The notes: generated from the letters alone by a model not told the origin. A stretch of DNA of 64,000 nt from Rhodopseudomonas_A palustris_F (GCF_000013745.1 NC_007925.1:4836001-4900000); one strand, 5' to 3'. Counted from the first letter of the stretch, positions 21,395 through 31,063 are shown. Made by a program: numbers and translations.

Positions 21395-23179
21395 TCAGCC
21401 GCCCTTGCCATCTTCTTTTTTCTTGTCCGCCGAGGCCGCCGACGCGCCGGCGTCGTCCGGCAGCCCGTTCTCGATCTTGGCCTCGATCTTCGGCAGTTCT
21501 TCCGCCTCGGGCTTCAGATCGCGGGCATGCACCCACTGGAATTTCGCCTCCAGGGTGCGCCCGACCCGCCAATAGGCGTCGCCGAGATGATCGTTGATGG
21601 TGGGATCTTCCGGCTTCAGGTCGATGGCGCGCTCGAGGTTCTTCACCGCCTCCTCGTAATTGCCGATGCGGTAATAGGCCCAGCCGAGCGAGTCGACGAT
21701 GTAGCCGTCGTCCGGGCGCTGATCGACCGCGCGCCGGATCATCTTCATCGCGTCGTCGAGATTGATCCCCTGATCGATCCAGGAGTAGCCGAGATAGTTC
21801 AAGACGTGCGGCTGCTCCGGCTGCAGCTCGAGCGCCTTCTTCATGTCGGCTTCGGCCTTGCTCCATTGCTTGGAGCGCTCCTCGCAGATGCCGCGGAAAT
21901 AGTAGTACACCCAGTTGTTCTTCTCGGCGCCGGACAGCACGTCGATGCCCTGCGAGTAGGTCACCGCGCAATCGGCGAACTTCTTGCGGCCGCGCTCGAT
22001 GTTGCCGAGCGCCATGATCGCCTCGAGATCCTTCGGATCTTCGGCGGTGACGTCCTTCAAGATCTTGATCGCCTCCTCGCTGCGGTCGGCGGCGTCGAGA
22101 TCGGTGGCGAGCTGGATCTGGGCGTTGCGCTTCAGCGGCGAATTGGCCGGCACGCGCTCGTAGGCCTTGATCGCCATCTGCGGCTTCTTCACCGACTCGT
22201 AGAGATCGCCGAGCGACAACAGCGCCAGCGAATGCTGCGGCTGCAGGTACAGAGCGAGCTGCAGATAGACCAGCGCCAGATCCTCGCCGCCGCGCCGGGT
22301 CAATGAGGCGCCGATGCCGTACAGCGCCTCGGCGGCGCCGGCCTGCGCCGAATCGACCAGCGGCGGCAATTTCTTGCCGGCCTTGGTCTCGCGGATGCCT
22401 TCCAGCACCAACGGATGCCGCGCCAGCTTCTTGTCGAACGCCTCGTAGACCGCGCTCGCCGCGGCGTCGTCCTTGTTGCGCGACAGCCAGCGCCCGTAAG
22501 CGTCGACCACCCGCAACGCGGAGTCGTCGAGCTTGTAGGCGCGTTCCAGCCGGACCCCGGCGTCCTTCTGCTTGCCCGCGAGATCCAGCATCATGCCGGA
22601 ATGCAGGTCCTTGAAAATCGGATACCATTCCGGACCGGCCAGCTTGTCGATATTGCCGACCGCGGTCCTGACGTCGCCGGCGCCGTAGCTCGCCCAGCCG
22701 GAGATCAGCGTCGCGACCAGATCGGTGATCGGACCGCGCACCGATTGATTGATGTTCTGCTGGGCGGCGGCGTATTTCTTCTGCTTCAGGTCACGAATGC
22801 CGACCACCAGGCGCGCCACCCGGTTGGTCTTGTCGATTGCCAGAATGCGATCGGCGAGCTTGACCGCCTCGTCGATGTCGCCGTCGGCCAGCGAGGAAAT
22901 AAAGGCGCGATCCAACAATTCGTTGTTCTTCGGATCGGCGCGCAGCGCCGAGCGATAGAAGGTCGCCGCCGCACTGGCGTCGCGCTGCACGCTGGCGTGG
23001 CGCGCCGCCAGATAGCTGCCCGCGGTGGTCAGCGATTTCAGATCGCGGCTGGTCGGAAACGGCACCGAGCTGTCGTTCTGGTGATCCGGCGTCTGCGCCA
23101 GCACCGGGCTGGACAGCGGCAGCGCGGCCAGCGCGACGGCAGCGATCATCGAGCGACGAAGTCGAGTTGAAAGCATCAA
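21395..23179 (-). CDS. Exported TPR-repeat protein
   Basis: 594 residues. A signal peptide (MMLSTRLRRSMIAAVALAALPLSSPVLAQ) precedes repeated 34-residue helical pairs: near the C-terminus the units with WVYYYFRGICEERSKQWSKAEADMKKAL, HVLNYLGYSWIDQG, YIVDSLGWAYYRIGNYEEAV and DHLGDAYWRVGRTLEA are clear TPRs. It ends in a charged tail (DKKKEDGKGG). Function unknown; similar proteins next to ispE are common in this group. The 213-bp gap upstream toward the ETF-QO gene holds nothing I recognise. Confidence 0.88.
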   Translation of the reverse strand: MMLSTRLRRSMIAAVALAALPLSSPVLAQTPDHQNDSSVPFPTSRDLKSLTTAGSYLAARHASVQRDASAAATFYRSALRADPKNNELLDRAFISSLADGDIDEAVKLADRILAIDKTNRVARLVVGIRDLKQKKYAAAQQNINQSVRGPITDLVATLISGWASYGAGDVRTAVGNIDKLAGPEWYPIFKDLHSGMMLDLAGKQKDAGVRLERAYKLDDSALRVVDAYGRWLSRNKDDAAASAVYEAFDKKLARHPLVLEGIRETKAGKKLPPLVDSAQAGAAEALYGIGASLTRRGGEDLALVYLQLALYLQPQHSLALLSLGDLYESVKKPQMAIKAYERVPANSPLKRNAQIQLATDLDAADRSEEAIKILKDVTAEDPKDLEAIMALGNIERGRKKFADCAVTYSQGIDVLSGAEKNNWVYYYFRGICEERSKQWSKAEADMKKALELQPEQPHVLNYLGYSWIDQGINLDDAMKMIRRAVDQRPDDGYIVDSLGWAYYRIGNYEEAVKNLERAIDLKPEDPTINDHLGDAYWRVGRTLEAKFQWVHARDLKPEAEELPKIEAKIENGLPDDAGASAASADKKKEDGKGG

Positions 23180-23392
23180 GGTTCGCCCAGCTCCAGATTG
23201 ACGGATGAGATCGGATGCGCAACCGAAACCGGCAGCTGCAAGTCAGCAACATGCCGCGTTTGACGTTCAACCGCAAGGATAGACCCGGAACCGCCGGCCA
23301 GCCTACACCGTGCGCACGTTCCACGCATCGGATTGAAGGCGCTCGCAGTATGGCGTTATCGTGACCGCAACTGCGGCCACACGCGATCGTGG

Positions 23393-25051
23393 TCACATGC
23401 CCTGATAATTCGGACCGCCGCCGCCCTCCGGAGGCACCCAGGTGATGTTGCCGTTGGGGTCCTTGATGTCGCAGGTCTTACAGTGCACGCAGTTCTGCGC
23501 GTTGATGACAAAGCGCGGCCCGTCCGGGCCTTCGACCCATTCGTACACCGCCGCCGGGCAATAGCGCCCCGACGGACCGGCATAGACGTCGTGCTCGGAC
23601 GCCTTCTGCAGCGCCATGTCGGCGACCTTGAGGTGAACCGGCTGGTCCTCCTCGTGGTTGGTGTTCGACAGGAACACCGAGGACAGCCGGTCGAAGGTCA
23701 GTTTGCCGTCGGGCTTCACCACCGGGAACGGGGCGTGATCGCTCGCCGGATTGAGCGTGGCGCGATCCGGCTTGGAATGCGACAGCGTGCCGAACAGCGA
23801 GAAGCCGAGCGTCGAGCACCACATTTCGAATCCGGCCAGCACCACGCCGACCCGGGTGCCGAAATTCGACCACAGCGGCTTGATGTTGCGGACCCGGAAC
23901 AGATCCTTGCCGACCGGCGAGGCGCGCCAGACGTCCTCGTAGCTCGACAGCTCATCATTGCTGCGACCGGCACCGAGCGCGGCGACGACGTGTTCGGCCG
24001 CCAGCATGCCCGAGCCGATCGCGTTGTGCACGCCCTTGATGCGCGGCACGTTGACGAAGCCCGCCGCGCAGCCGATCAGCGCGCCGCCCGGGAAACTCAA
24101 CCGCGGCACCGATTGATAGCCGCCTTCGGTGATGGCGCGGGCGCCATAGGACAGCCGCTTGCCGCCCTCGAAGATCTTGCTGATCGCGGGGTGGGTCTTG
24201 AAGCGCTGGAAGCTGTCGAACGGCGACAGATAGGGATCTTCGTAGTTCAGATGCACCACGAAGCCGACCGCCACCAGGTTGTCGTCGTAGTGATAGAGGA
24301 ACGAGCCGCCGCCGATATTGTCGCTGAGCGGCCAGCCGAACGAATGCGCGACCAGTCCCTTCTTGTGCTTGTTCGGATCGATCTGCCAGACCTCCTTGAG
24401 GCCGATGCCGAATTTCGGCGGCTCGGAGTCCTTGTCGAGCTGGTATTTGGCGATCAGCTGTTTCGCCAGGCTGCCGCGGGCGCCTTCGGCGAACAACGTG
24501 TACTTGCCGTGCAGCTCCATGCCGCGGGTGAACGACGCCTTCGGTTCGCCGTCGCGGCCGATCCCCATGTCGCCGGTGGCGATGCCGCGGACTTCGCCGC
24601 CCTCGCCATACAGCACTTCGGTGGCGGCAAAGCCGGGATAGATCTCGACGCCGAGCGCCTCGGCCTTCGGCGCCAGCCAACGGCACAGATCGCCGAGCGA
24701 GCCGATGAGGTTCTTGTGGTTGTTGAGCATCGGCGGCACCAGGAAGCTCGGCACCTTGAACGACGTCTTGCCGGTCATGACGAAGAAATGGTCGTCGCTG
24801 ACATGGGTCTTCAGCGGACATTCGGCGTCGTCGCGCCAGCCCGGCACGAGTTGATCGAGCGGCGTCGGATCGATCACCGCGCCGGACAGGATGTGGGCCC
24901 CGACCTCGGACCCTTTCTCAACCACCACGACCGAAAGCTCGGCGTTGAGCTCCTTCAGCCGGATCGCCGCGGCCAACCCCGCGGGCCCCGCACCGACGAT
25001 CACGACATCGAATTCCATGGACTCGCGGGGCGGCAGCGGTTCAGCACTCAT
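23393..25051 (-). CDS. Electron-transfer flavoprotein:ubiquinone oxidoreductase
   Basis: Passes electrons from reduced ETF (fatty-acid and amino-acid acyl-CoA dehydrogenases) to ubiquinone; FAD and [4Fe-4S] protein, membrane-associated. From MSAEPLPPRESMEFDVVIVGAG it has 552 residues. The Rossmann motif GAGPAGLAAAIRL is at the N-terminus, and the C-terminal ferredoxin-like domain holds four Cys: one in GRYCPAAVYEW and three in NCVHCKTCDIKDP. An earlier in-frame start at 25141 would add 30 residues not typical of the family. Family length is about 550. Confidence 0.95.
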   Translation of the reverse strand: MSAEPLPPRESMEFDVVIVGAGPAGLAAAIRLKELNAELSVVVVEKGSEVGAHILSGAVIDPTPLDQLVPGWRDDAECPLKTHVSDDHFFVMTGKTSFKVPSFLVPPMLNNHKNLIGSLGDLCRWLAPKAEALGVEIYPGFAATEVLYGEGGEVRGIATGDMGIGRDGEPKASFTRGMELHGKYTLFAEGARGSLAKQLIAKYQLDKDSEPPKFGIGLKEVWQIDPNKHKKGLVAHSFGWPLSDNIGGGSFLYHYDDNLVAVGFVVHLNYEDPYLSPFDSFQRFKTHPAISKIFEGGKRLSYGARAITEGGYQSVPRLSFPGGALIGCAAGFVNVPRIKGVHNAIGSGMLAAEHVVAALGAGRSNDELSSYEDVWRASPVGKDLFRVRNIKPLWSNFGTRVGVVLAGFEMWCSTLGFSLFGTLSHSKPDRATLNPASDHAPFPVVKPDGKLTFDRLSSVFLSNTNHEEDQPVHLKVADMALQKASEHDVYAGPSGRYCPAAVYEWVEGPDGPRFVINAQNCVHCKTCDIKDPNGNITWVPPEGGGGPNYQGM

Positions 25052-25320
25052 GCTTGATCTCACAGACACACTTGGGACGTTTCCAATTTGTGTTGTTTCC
25101 GATTTTTCGGGGAAGAACAACCCTTCCAAACGTACCTTCAATGGTTTCGCCGCGCGGCAATCCGCGCTAGCGTGGCAGAGCGATATTCCGCCAGCCGGGC
25201 GCGATGCGCGCTTGGAACCGCCGTGCGGAATGCCGCGGCGCGGCGAACTACGCTCGACCGCGGCGGCGTGTTACGATAGGCCCATGAACACTCTGCCGCG
25301 CCAACGTCTGATCGATCGCC

Positions 25321-26154
25321 ATGACGCCTGAGCCACGACCGAACGCGCGGGAGCTGCTGGCGTTCTATCTCGAAGCCGGCGTCGACTGCGCGTTGATGGA
25401 TGAGCCGGTCAACCGGCTGCTCGACGACATCGCGCCGGAGCCGGCGCGTCCGCCGGCCGAGCCGCGCCTGGTTTCGCCGCAGCCGCAGCCGGCCACGCCG
25501 CGCGCCGTGCCGACAGCCGCGGCGCCCGCGCTTGCGCCGGATGCGGCAATTCTGTCGGCGCGCGAGGCGGCGCGCACCGCGCCGTCGCTGCAAGCCTTGC
25601 GCGAGCTGCTGGCGGCGTTCGACGGCTGCGCGCTGAAGGCCACCGCGACCCAACTGGTGTTTGCCGACGGCAATCCGCAGGCCCGCATCATGCTGGTTGG
25701 CGAGGCGCCCGGCCGCGAAGAGGACATCGAAGGGCTGCCGTTCGTCGGCCGTTCCGGCAAGCTGCTCGATCGCATGCTGGCTTCGATCGGGCTCGACCGC
25801 AGCACGGTCTATATCGCCAACGTGATTCCGTGGCGACCGCCCGGCAACCGCACGCCGACGCCGCAGGAAACCCAGACCTGCCTGCCGTTCACCCAGCGCC
25901 AGATCGAACTGGTCGATCCGGATCTCCTGGTGACGCTCGGCAATCCGTCGACCCAGACCCTGCTGGCGACCCGCGAGGGCATCATGAAGACTCGCGGCCG
26001 CTGGGTCGATTACGACACCGGGTCGCGCCGCATCCGCGCGCTGCCGACGTTTCATCCGGCCTATCTGTTGCGCTCGCCATCCTACAAGCGGATGGCCTGG
26101 CAGGATCTGCGCGCCATCGCCAAGGCGCTGGAAGATTTGCCGCCGAAGGCGTGA
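25321..26154 (+). CDS. Uracil-DNA glycosylase, family 4-like
   Basis: 277 residues: a variable N-terminal third with a Pro/Ala-rich linker (residues about 40-75), then a glycosylase core with GEAPGREEDIEGLPFVGRSG, DRMLASIGLDR, NVIPWRPPGNRTPTP and the C-terminal HPAYLLRSP. It excises uracil from DNA. Family 4 enzymes usually have two CxxC-like pairs for a [4Fe-4S] cluster; here the first pair is reduced to one Cys (FDGCALKATAT), so cluster binding is uncertain. The gene is divergent from ETF-QO. Confidence 0.88.
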   Translation: MTPEPRPNARELLAFYLEAGVDCALMDEPVNRLLDDIAPEPARPPAEPRLVSPQPQPATPRAVPTAAAPALAPDAAILSAREAARTAPSLQALRELLAAFDGCALKATATQLVFADGNPQARIMLVGEAPGREEDIEGLPFVGRSGKLLDRMLASIGLDRSTVYIANVIPWRPPGNRTPTPQETQTCLPFTQRQIELVDPDLLVTLGNPSTQTLLATREGIMKTRGRWVDYDTGSRRIRALPTFHPAYLLRSPSYKRMAWQDLRAIAKALEDLPPKA

Positions 26155-26169
26155 ATGAAAGTGAGGGGA

Positions 26170-26304
26170 TGTGCCCCGGACGCGGTGCAACGCGCCGCTC
26201 TTGCGGCGTGGTGCACTGCAGATCCGGGGCCGTTACGGATGCTGCCTTCGTAACGGTCCCGGTTCTGCGGAGCAGCGCACCGCGCTGCACCGCGCCCGGG
26301 ACAC
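26170..26304. repeat. Dispersed palindromic repeat, family E
   Basis: Begins gtgccccggacgcggtgca and ends tgcaccgcgcccgggaca, with an inner palindrome around cgttacggatgctgccttcgtaacg. It lies between the convergent glycosylase and GT39-like genes and may end both transcripts. Resembles repeats I know from Bradyrhizobium genomes. Confidence 0.75.
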
Positions 26305-26320
26305 GAAAAGCGTGGCCGCG

Positions 26321-27832
26321 TTACGGCGTCGGCTTCGGCCGCACGATCGCCCAGCCGATCCGCAATGGCGGCTGCCGGCCGGTGATCAGCCAGGCGAAGG
26401 CGCGCGGGATTTCCGGCACCAGACCGGGGAAGCGTTTGGCGATGTCCTCGGGCGGCTGGCCGATGGTGTCGAACGCCCGCCACACCACCACGCCGCCGAG
26501 CTCGTTGAACTTCGCCGCACTCAGCCACGGCGTCTTCTGCGCCGCCGCGTCGAGCCACAGATGCGGCCGCGAGGCGCCCATGGCGATCAGCGCCGCGAGC
26601 TGCGGATCGCCCGCCACCGCCGGCAGCGGCCGGTTGGTGCGGCGCTCGAAACTGTCGCCGAAGAACCGCGCGATGTCGCTGGCCGGCAGCGCGGTGGCGC
26701 GCTCGGCGCCGCCGAACCAGGGTTGCGCCAGCGTCGCCGCCAACAGCGCGAAGGCTGGTGCCGCCACCACCGCCGCCCAGGCGGCCCGCAAGATCCGCTG
26801 CCGCCGCAGCGCGATGCTATCGCCGGTCATCACCACCACGGCCAATCCGGACATCAGCAGCGCGATGCCGGCGCCGCCGACCACGTGATTGAGCCCGAAC
26901 AACGCCGCCAGCAGCACCCCGATCAGCGCCAGCGCCAGCGCGAAGAAATAGACGAATTGCCGCGCCAATGCGCCGACCGGCGGCCGGGCGAGGATCGGCG
27001 GATCTTCCGGACCGCGGTGGATGCGGCGCAGGTTGAGCAAGATCAGCAGCGCCATGCCGGCCAACGCCACCAAGAGGTCGACGACCAGTTCGCCGCCGAG
27101 CGTGAGCCGCGGCACGAGATCGTCCGCCACCGGCAGCGGCGGCAGCGCGAACGGATCGGCGCGCACCACCCACACCAGATAGGGCAGCACCAGCACCACG
27201 ATCACCAACAGCGCGAACAGCGGATCGACCGAGGCCAGCGCGCGGCGGCTGCGGGAATTCGCCAACGCAAACCCGATCGGCAGCAGCAACAGCAACGGCG
27301 CCGCGGTGGTGGTCAACAGCAGCAGCCCGACCTCGATCGACAGCGCGAACCAGGCGTTGCGGCGGCCCTGGCCGATCAGGCGCCAAGCGTGCAGCAGCAG
27401 CAGCGCCCACAGCGGCCGCGCCAGCACCAGCGGCCCGAAGTCCACGCCCTGCCCAGCAAAAGCGGTGACGGTCAGCGTCAGCAGCACCGCCACCACGGCG
27501 TGCTGCGGACCGACGACGGCGCGACCCAGCGCATACAGCGCCGAGAACGTCACCACGGCGCACAGCTGCGCCAAGAGATAGACGCCGAACAGGTGATTGC
27601 CGGCGAGCCGATAGGCGAGATCGGCCAGCCAGAACGCCAGCGGCGGGCCGAGTTCGGTGCCGACCTGATATTCCCGGCCGTAGGCCAGGGTCAGCGCCAG
27701 ATCCGGCGGCGGCGCCGAATACAGCAGCAGCGGCACCACGAACCACATCGTGGCTTGGATCGTCACCACCAGCCAGAACACCAGTCCGGGCCGGGCGCGG
27801 ATCAATTCGACGATCAGGGAGGTGAAACGCAT
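26321..27832 (-). CDS. Polytopic membrane protein, GT39/ArnT-like glycosyltransferase
   Basis: 503 residues from MRFTSLIVELIRARPG, with about ten hydrophobic helices. The first loop (YSAPPPDLALTLAYGREYQVGTELGPPLAFWLADLAYRL) has the acidic residues and the layout of the PMT_2/ArnT fold, which transfers a sugar from a polyprenyl-phosphate donor on the periplasmic side. The C-terminal 150 residues form a soluble domain. Donor and acceptor are unknown. It is in line with rnhB on the same strand, separated by about 130 bp. Confidence 0.75.
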   Translation of the reverse strand: MRFTSLIVELIRARPGLVFWLVVTIQATMWFVVPLLLYSAPPPDLALTLAYGREYQVGTELGPPLAFWLADLAYRLAGNHLFGVYLLAQLCAVVTFSALYALGRAVVGPQHAVVAVLLTLTVTAFAGQGVDFGPLVLARPLWALLLLHAWRLIGQGRRNAWFALSIEVGLLLLTTTAAPLLLLLPIGFALANSRSRRALASVDPLFALLVIVVLVLPYLVWVVRADPFALPPLPVADDLVPRLTLGGELVVDLLVALAGMALLILLNLRRIHRGPEDPPILARPPVGALARQFVYFFALALALIGVLLAALFGLNHVVGGAGIALLMSGLAVVVMTGDSIALRRQRILRAAWAAVVAAPAFALLAATLAQPWFGGAERATALPASDIARFFGDSFERRTNRPLPAVAGDPQLAALIAMGASRPHLWLDAAAQKTPWLSAAKFNELGGVVVWRAFDTIGQPPEDIAKRFPGLVPEIPRAFAWLITGRQPPLRIGWAIVRPKPTP

Positions 27833-27965
27833 GAACCAGCTAGCATCCTGAGTCGAATTCCGCTGCGAGCCTACCAATAGCCAAGTTCAGGCGCCAAGGA
27901 CCAGCGGAAAGCGGCCAGGCCGCCAAGGCTGATGGGCAGATTGACGGTGGCGGCCAAGCGCCGCG

Positions 27966-28703
27966 TCAGACCGGCGGGGCGCCGAACTCGAACAGATCGG
28001 CCGCAACGGCCGGCACCGTTGCGGTTTCCGGCTGGTGTTTTTGCCGGGCTGCCACCACCGGCGCGAACAGCCGGCGGTGATGCTTGCTGGGGCCGAGCCG
28101 GTCGAGCGCCGCCAGATGCTCCGGCACGCCGTAGCCCTTGTGGTTCTCGAAGCCGTAACCCGGGCAATCCTCCGCCAGCCGGCACATCAGCCGGTCGCGC
28201 GACACCTTGGCGATGATCGAGGCGGCGGCGATCGACAGCACCAGGCCGTCGCCGCCGATCACCGCGTCGCAGTCGCAGCTTGTCGCGATCTTGTCGCGGC
28301 CGTCGACGAAGACGTGCCGCGGCATCTCCGGCAGCGCATGCACCGCTTTGGCCAGCGCCCACAATGACGCGCGCAAAATATTGTCGCGATCGATCCGCGC
28401 CGGCGACGCATAGGCCACCGCGAAGGCGGCAGTGGCGCAGATCTGCTCGAACAGCTGTTCGCGCTTGTCGGCGGTGAGCCGCTTGGAATCGTCGAGGCCT
28501 TTGGGGATGCGCTTGGGGTCGAGCACCACCGCGGCGGCGACCACCGGCCCGGCCAACGGGCCGCGGCCGGCCTCGTCGCAGCCCGCCACCGGCCAAACGC
28601 CGCGCTTCAGCAGCGCGCGTTCGCGCCGGAAGCTCGGCGGCGCCACCGCGATGACGCCCTTGCCCGGCTTGGTCGGCGCAGGTTTTTCCTTGTCCCGAAT
28701 CAT
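27966..28703 (-). CDS. rnhB: Ribonuclease HII
   Basis: Cleaves the RNA strand of RNA-DNA hybrids and single ribonucleotides in DNA. From MIRDKEKPAP it has 245 residues; a basic N-terminal extension of about 40 residues precedes the core. Catalytic acidic residues are visible in GCDEAGRGPLAGPV (Asp and Glu), in the segment FVDGRDK, and in IAAASIIAKVSRDRLM. An in-frame ATG at 28766 would lengthen the tail by 21 residues. The C-terminus is a Pro/Ala-rich extension. Confidence 0.93.
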   Translation of the reverse strand: MIRDKEKPAPTKPGKGVIAVAPPSFRRERALLKRGVWPVAGCDEAGRGPLAGPVVAAAVVLDPKRIPKGLDDSKRLTADKREQLFEQICATAAFAVAYASPARIDRDNILRASLWALAKAVHALPEMPRHVFVDGRDKIATSCDCDAVIGGDGLVLSIAAASIIAKVSRDRLMCRLAEDCPGYGFENHKGYGVPEHLAALDRLGPSKHHRRLFAPVVAARQKHQPETATVPAVAADLFEFGAPPV

Positions 28704-28884
28704 GCCGGGATGCTGCGGGCTGATGACGGCGCGCGCAACCCGGAACTGGCGGCCTGTGCCCGACATTCACGGGTGAGACGCACAGATCCAAGAGCGGCAT
28801 CCATTTGAGTTGAGATCCCAATTGGGTGATGGATCCCATTTTGGGTTGACCATTGAGGCGATGCCTAGGCGCCACCGGCAGCAC

Positions 28885-28987
28885 GCTCCCTCCCCCGCTT
28901 GCGGGGGAGGGGTGGGGTGGGGGAATTCGTCAGCCCCGCGCTCGTGTCGCCCCCTCCCTAGCCCTCCCCCGCAAGCGGGAGAGGGGA
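28885..28987. repeat. Inverted repeat of C-rich/G-rich arms
   Basis: ctcccccgcttgcgggggagggg near 28891 and ccctcccccgcaagcgggag near 28963 are inverted copies of the same motif, each itself a small hairpin. It is a dispersed family common in this bacterial group. The 330-bp gap between rnhB and the radical SAM gene holds this and the tandem repeat at 29063. Confidence 0.75.
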
Positions 28988-29062
28988 CGCTCAGTGCTCG
29001 GGGAAAGGCTCCCCCCGTTTTTCTCAAACCACTCAAACCAAACGCGTCGATGTCCCCCCGGA

Positions 29063-29104
29063 CATCCCTCTCAAAACATCTCCCTCAAAACATCCCTCTC
29101 AAAA
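29063..29104. repeat. 14-bp tandem repeat, three units
   Basis: Units at 29063, 29077 and 29091 (catccctctcaaaa, catctccctcaaaa, catccctctcaaaa). The last unit supplies the stop codon of the radical SAM gene. Confidence 0.85.
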
Positions 29105-30262
29105 CAAGCTCAGCTGCTGTCCAGCGCGGTTGGGTCGGGCGAAATGGTCGGTGGTCAGCTTCACCCGTTTCTTGTTGAGGCCGAGTTTGGCGCAGGCGAT
29201 CTCGAACCGGCGGCCGATCATCCAGGCGATCGGCCCGGTGCCCTTCATCCTTGTGCCCCATTGCGAATCGTAATCGCGGCCGCCGCGCATGTCGCGGATC
29301 AGGGTGAAGACGTGACGGTAGCGGTCGGGATAATTCGCCATCAGCCATTCCCGGAACAGGTCGCGCACCTCGAGCGGCAGCCGCAGCAGCACGTAGCTCG
29401 CCTCCTTGACCCCGGCATGGGCCGCGGCGTCGAGAATCCGCTCGATCTCCATGTCGTTCAAAGCCGGAATCACCGGCGCCACCATCACCGTGGTCGGAAT
29501 CCCGGCGTCGGATAATTGCCGCAGCGCCTCCAGCCGGTTGGCCGGGGTCGACGCGCGCGGCTCCATCGAGCGGGCGAGCTTGGGATCGAGCGTGGTCACC
29601 GACAGCGCCACCTTGGCGAGGTTGCGCTTGGCCATTCGCGACAGAATATCGATGTCGCGGGTGACCAGCGCCGATTTGGTGACGATGCCGACCGGATGCG
29701 AGGCGCGCTCCAGCACTTCCAGAATGCCCCGCATGATCTTGCTGTCGCGCTCGATCGGCTGATACGGATCGGTGTTGGTGCCGATCGCGATCATCTTCGG
29801 CTCGTAGTCGGGAGCCGCCAGCTCCTTCTCCAGCAGCGCCGGGGCGTCCGGCTTGGCGAACAGTTTGGATTCGAAGTCCAGCCCCGGCGACAGCCCGAGA
29901 AAAGCGTGGGTCGGCCGCGCGAAACAATAGACGCAGCCGTGTTCGCAGCCGCGATAAGGATTGATCGAGCGATCGAAGCCGATATCGGGCGAATCGTTGC
30001 GGGTGATGACTTTGCGCGCGGTGTCGAGGCCGACCGTGGTCTTGAACGGCGGCAACTCGTCGAGCGACTGCCAGCCGTCGTCGAACGCCACCCGGGCTTC
30101 GGCTTCGAAGCGGCCGCTGTCGTTGGACTGCGCGCCGCGGCCGCGCCGCCGCTGCCGGTCGATGGCGACCTCCAGCTGCGGAAATGGCGTGGTCGCACCC
30201 GCCGGTTCGGTGGGGGGCGCCGGGACCGGCGGGTGCTTGAGGGCAGTTGATGTGCTTCTCAT
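29099..30262 (-). CDS. PA0069-family radical SAM protein (SplB-like)
   Basis: 387 residues. The cluster motif is CEHGCVYCFARP near residue 105, matching the CxxxCxxC radical SAM signature; the preceding SINPYRGC and the following THAFLGLSPGLDFESKLF are typical of the PA0069 family, related to spore photoproduct lyase. GTNTDPYQPIERD and SVTTLDPKLARSMEPR follow in the barrel. Chemistry is unproven; a DNA-repair role is suggested by family and by a GAAC-N7-GAAC box 24 bp upstream of the start. The N-terminal 60 residues are a Pro-rich, basic extension. Confidence 0.88.
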   Translation of the reverse strand: MRSTSTALKHPPVPAPPTEPAGATTPFPQLEVAIDRQRRRGRGAQSNDSGRFEAEARVAFDDGWQSLDELPPFKTTVGLDTARKVITRNDSPDIGFDRSINPYRGCEHGCVYCFARPTHAFLGLSPGLDFESKLFAKPDAPALLEKELAAPDYEPKMIAIGTNTDPYQPIERDSKIMRGILEVLERASHPVGIVTKSALVTRDIDILSRMAKRNLAKVALSVTTLDPKLARSMEPRASTPANRLEALRQLSDAGIPTTVMVAPVIPALNDMEIERILDAAAHAGVKEASYVLLRLPLEVRDLFREWLMANYPDRYRHVFTLIRDMRGGRDYDSQWGTRMKGTGPIAWMIGRRFEIACAKLGLNKKRVKLTTDHFARPNRAGQQLSLF

Positions 30263-30285
30263 GCCACCAAGATAACATTGAAAAA

Positions 30286-30300
30286 GAACAAAGCAAGAAC
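30286..30300. promoter_or_regulatory. Candidate LexA (SOS) box, GAAC-N7-GAAC
   Basis: Exact match to the alphaproteobacterial SOS operator (direct repeat GAAC with a seven-base spacer, AAAGCAA). It lies 24 bp upstream of the radical SAM start and 132 bp upstream of the divergent glycosyltransferase-like gene. Confidence 0.8.
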
Positions 30301-30431
30301 ATTAATCGCGATCGCCCGGGCCGCCGCCCGCCGACCTTCTGCTGATGCCATCGCAACGGATTCCGGCTGATTTCGTTGCGGCAAGGTGCTAACGATGCGG
30401 CGTTTTTCATCGAAAGGTCACATCCGCCCAA

Positions 30432-30995
30432 ATGCTCAGCGTCATCATTCCTACCGACGGCATCGAGCGCACCGCGGTCGCCACGTTGGCCGCGCTGGTG
30501 CCCGGCGCCGCCGCCGGCGTGGTGAGCGAGGTGATGCTGGTCGATCGTGGCGGCTCCGACGTGATCGAGCGGGTCGCCGATGTCGCGGGCTGCCATTTCC
30601 TGGCCTTCGAAGGCTCGCGCGCCGCAGCACTCGCCGCCGGCGCCCGGCAGACGCGCTCGCCGTGGCTGATGTTCCTGCACGCCGGAGCGGTGCTCGACGC
30701 CGGCTGGATCGACGAGACCGCGCAGTTCATCCAGCGGGTCTCGGACAGCGGCCGTCCGCGCGCCGGGATCTTTCGCTACGCCCGCTCGCCCTATGCGGAG
30801 CGCAGTTGGCGCGATGGATTGAATGCCTTGGCCCGCGCCATCACCGGACCGTTGGCCGACCAAGGGCTGTTGATCGCCCGCGATCATTACGACCGGCTCG
30901 GCGGCTACGACGTCCGCCGCTCCGAGGCCAAGCTGCTGCGGCAGCTCGGCCGCTCCTGCCGCACCCAGCTGCGCAGCAGCATCGTCCTGGTCTGA
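30432..30995 (+). CDS. Small GT-A family glycosyltransferase-like protein
   Basis: 187 residues, starting MLSVIIPTDGIERTAVATLAALVPGAA, the classic GT2 N-terminus, then EVMLVDRGGSDVIERVAD and RQTRSPWLMFLHAGAVLDAGWIDE; the DxD position reads HAGA, so the metal-binding motif is not canonical. It is shorter than usual GT2 enzymes (220-300), lacking the C-terminal acceptor part. Substrate unknown. It is divergent from the SOS-box radical SAM gene. Confidence 0.75.
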   Translation: MLSVIIPTDGIERTAVATLAALVPGAAAGVVSEVMLVDRGGSDVIERVADVAGCHFLAFEGSRAAALAAGARQTRSPWLMFLHAGAVLDAGWIDETAQFIQRVSDSGRPRAGIFRYARSPYAERSWRDGLNALARAITGPLADQGLLIARDHYDRLGGYDVRRSEAKLLRQLGRSCRTQLRSSIVLV

Positions 30996-31011
30996 AGCTC
31001 ACGCGAAAGAT

Positions 31012-31049
31012 ACTTGCCTCCGTCAAATAATCATTTGACGATAGCAAGT
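31012..31049. promoter_or_regulatory. Nested palindrome, candidate MarR operator
   Basis: Inner arms CGTCAAAT (31021-31028) and ATTTGACG (31033-31040) are perfectly inverted around AATC; outer arms ACTTGC (31012-31017) and GCAAGT (31044-31049) are also perfect, each three bases away from the inner arm. It ends 14 bp before the MarR-GNAT start, where autoregulation would be expected. Confidence 0.85.
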
Positions 31050-31063
31050 CTGGAGTGGGCACG

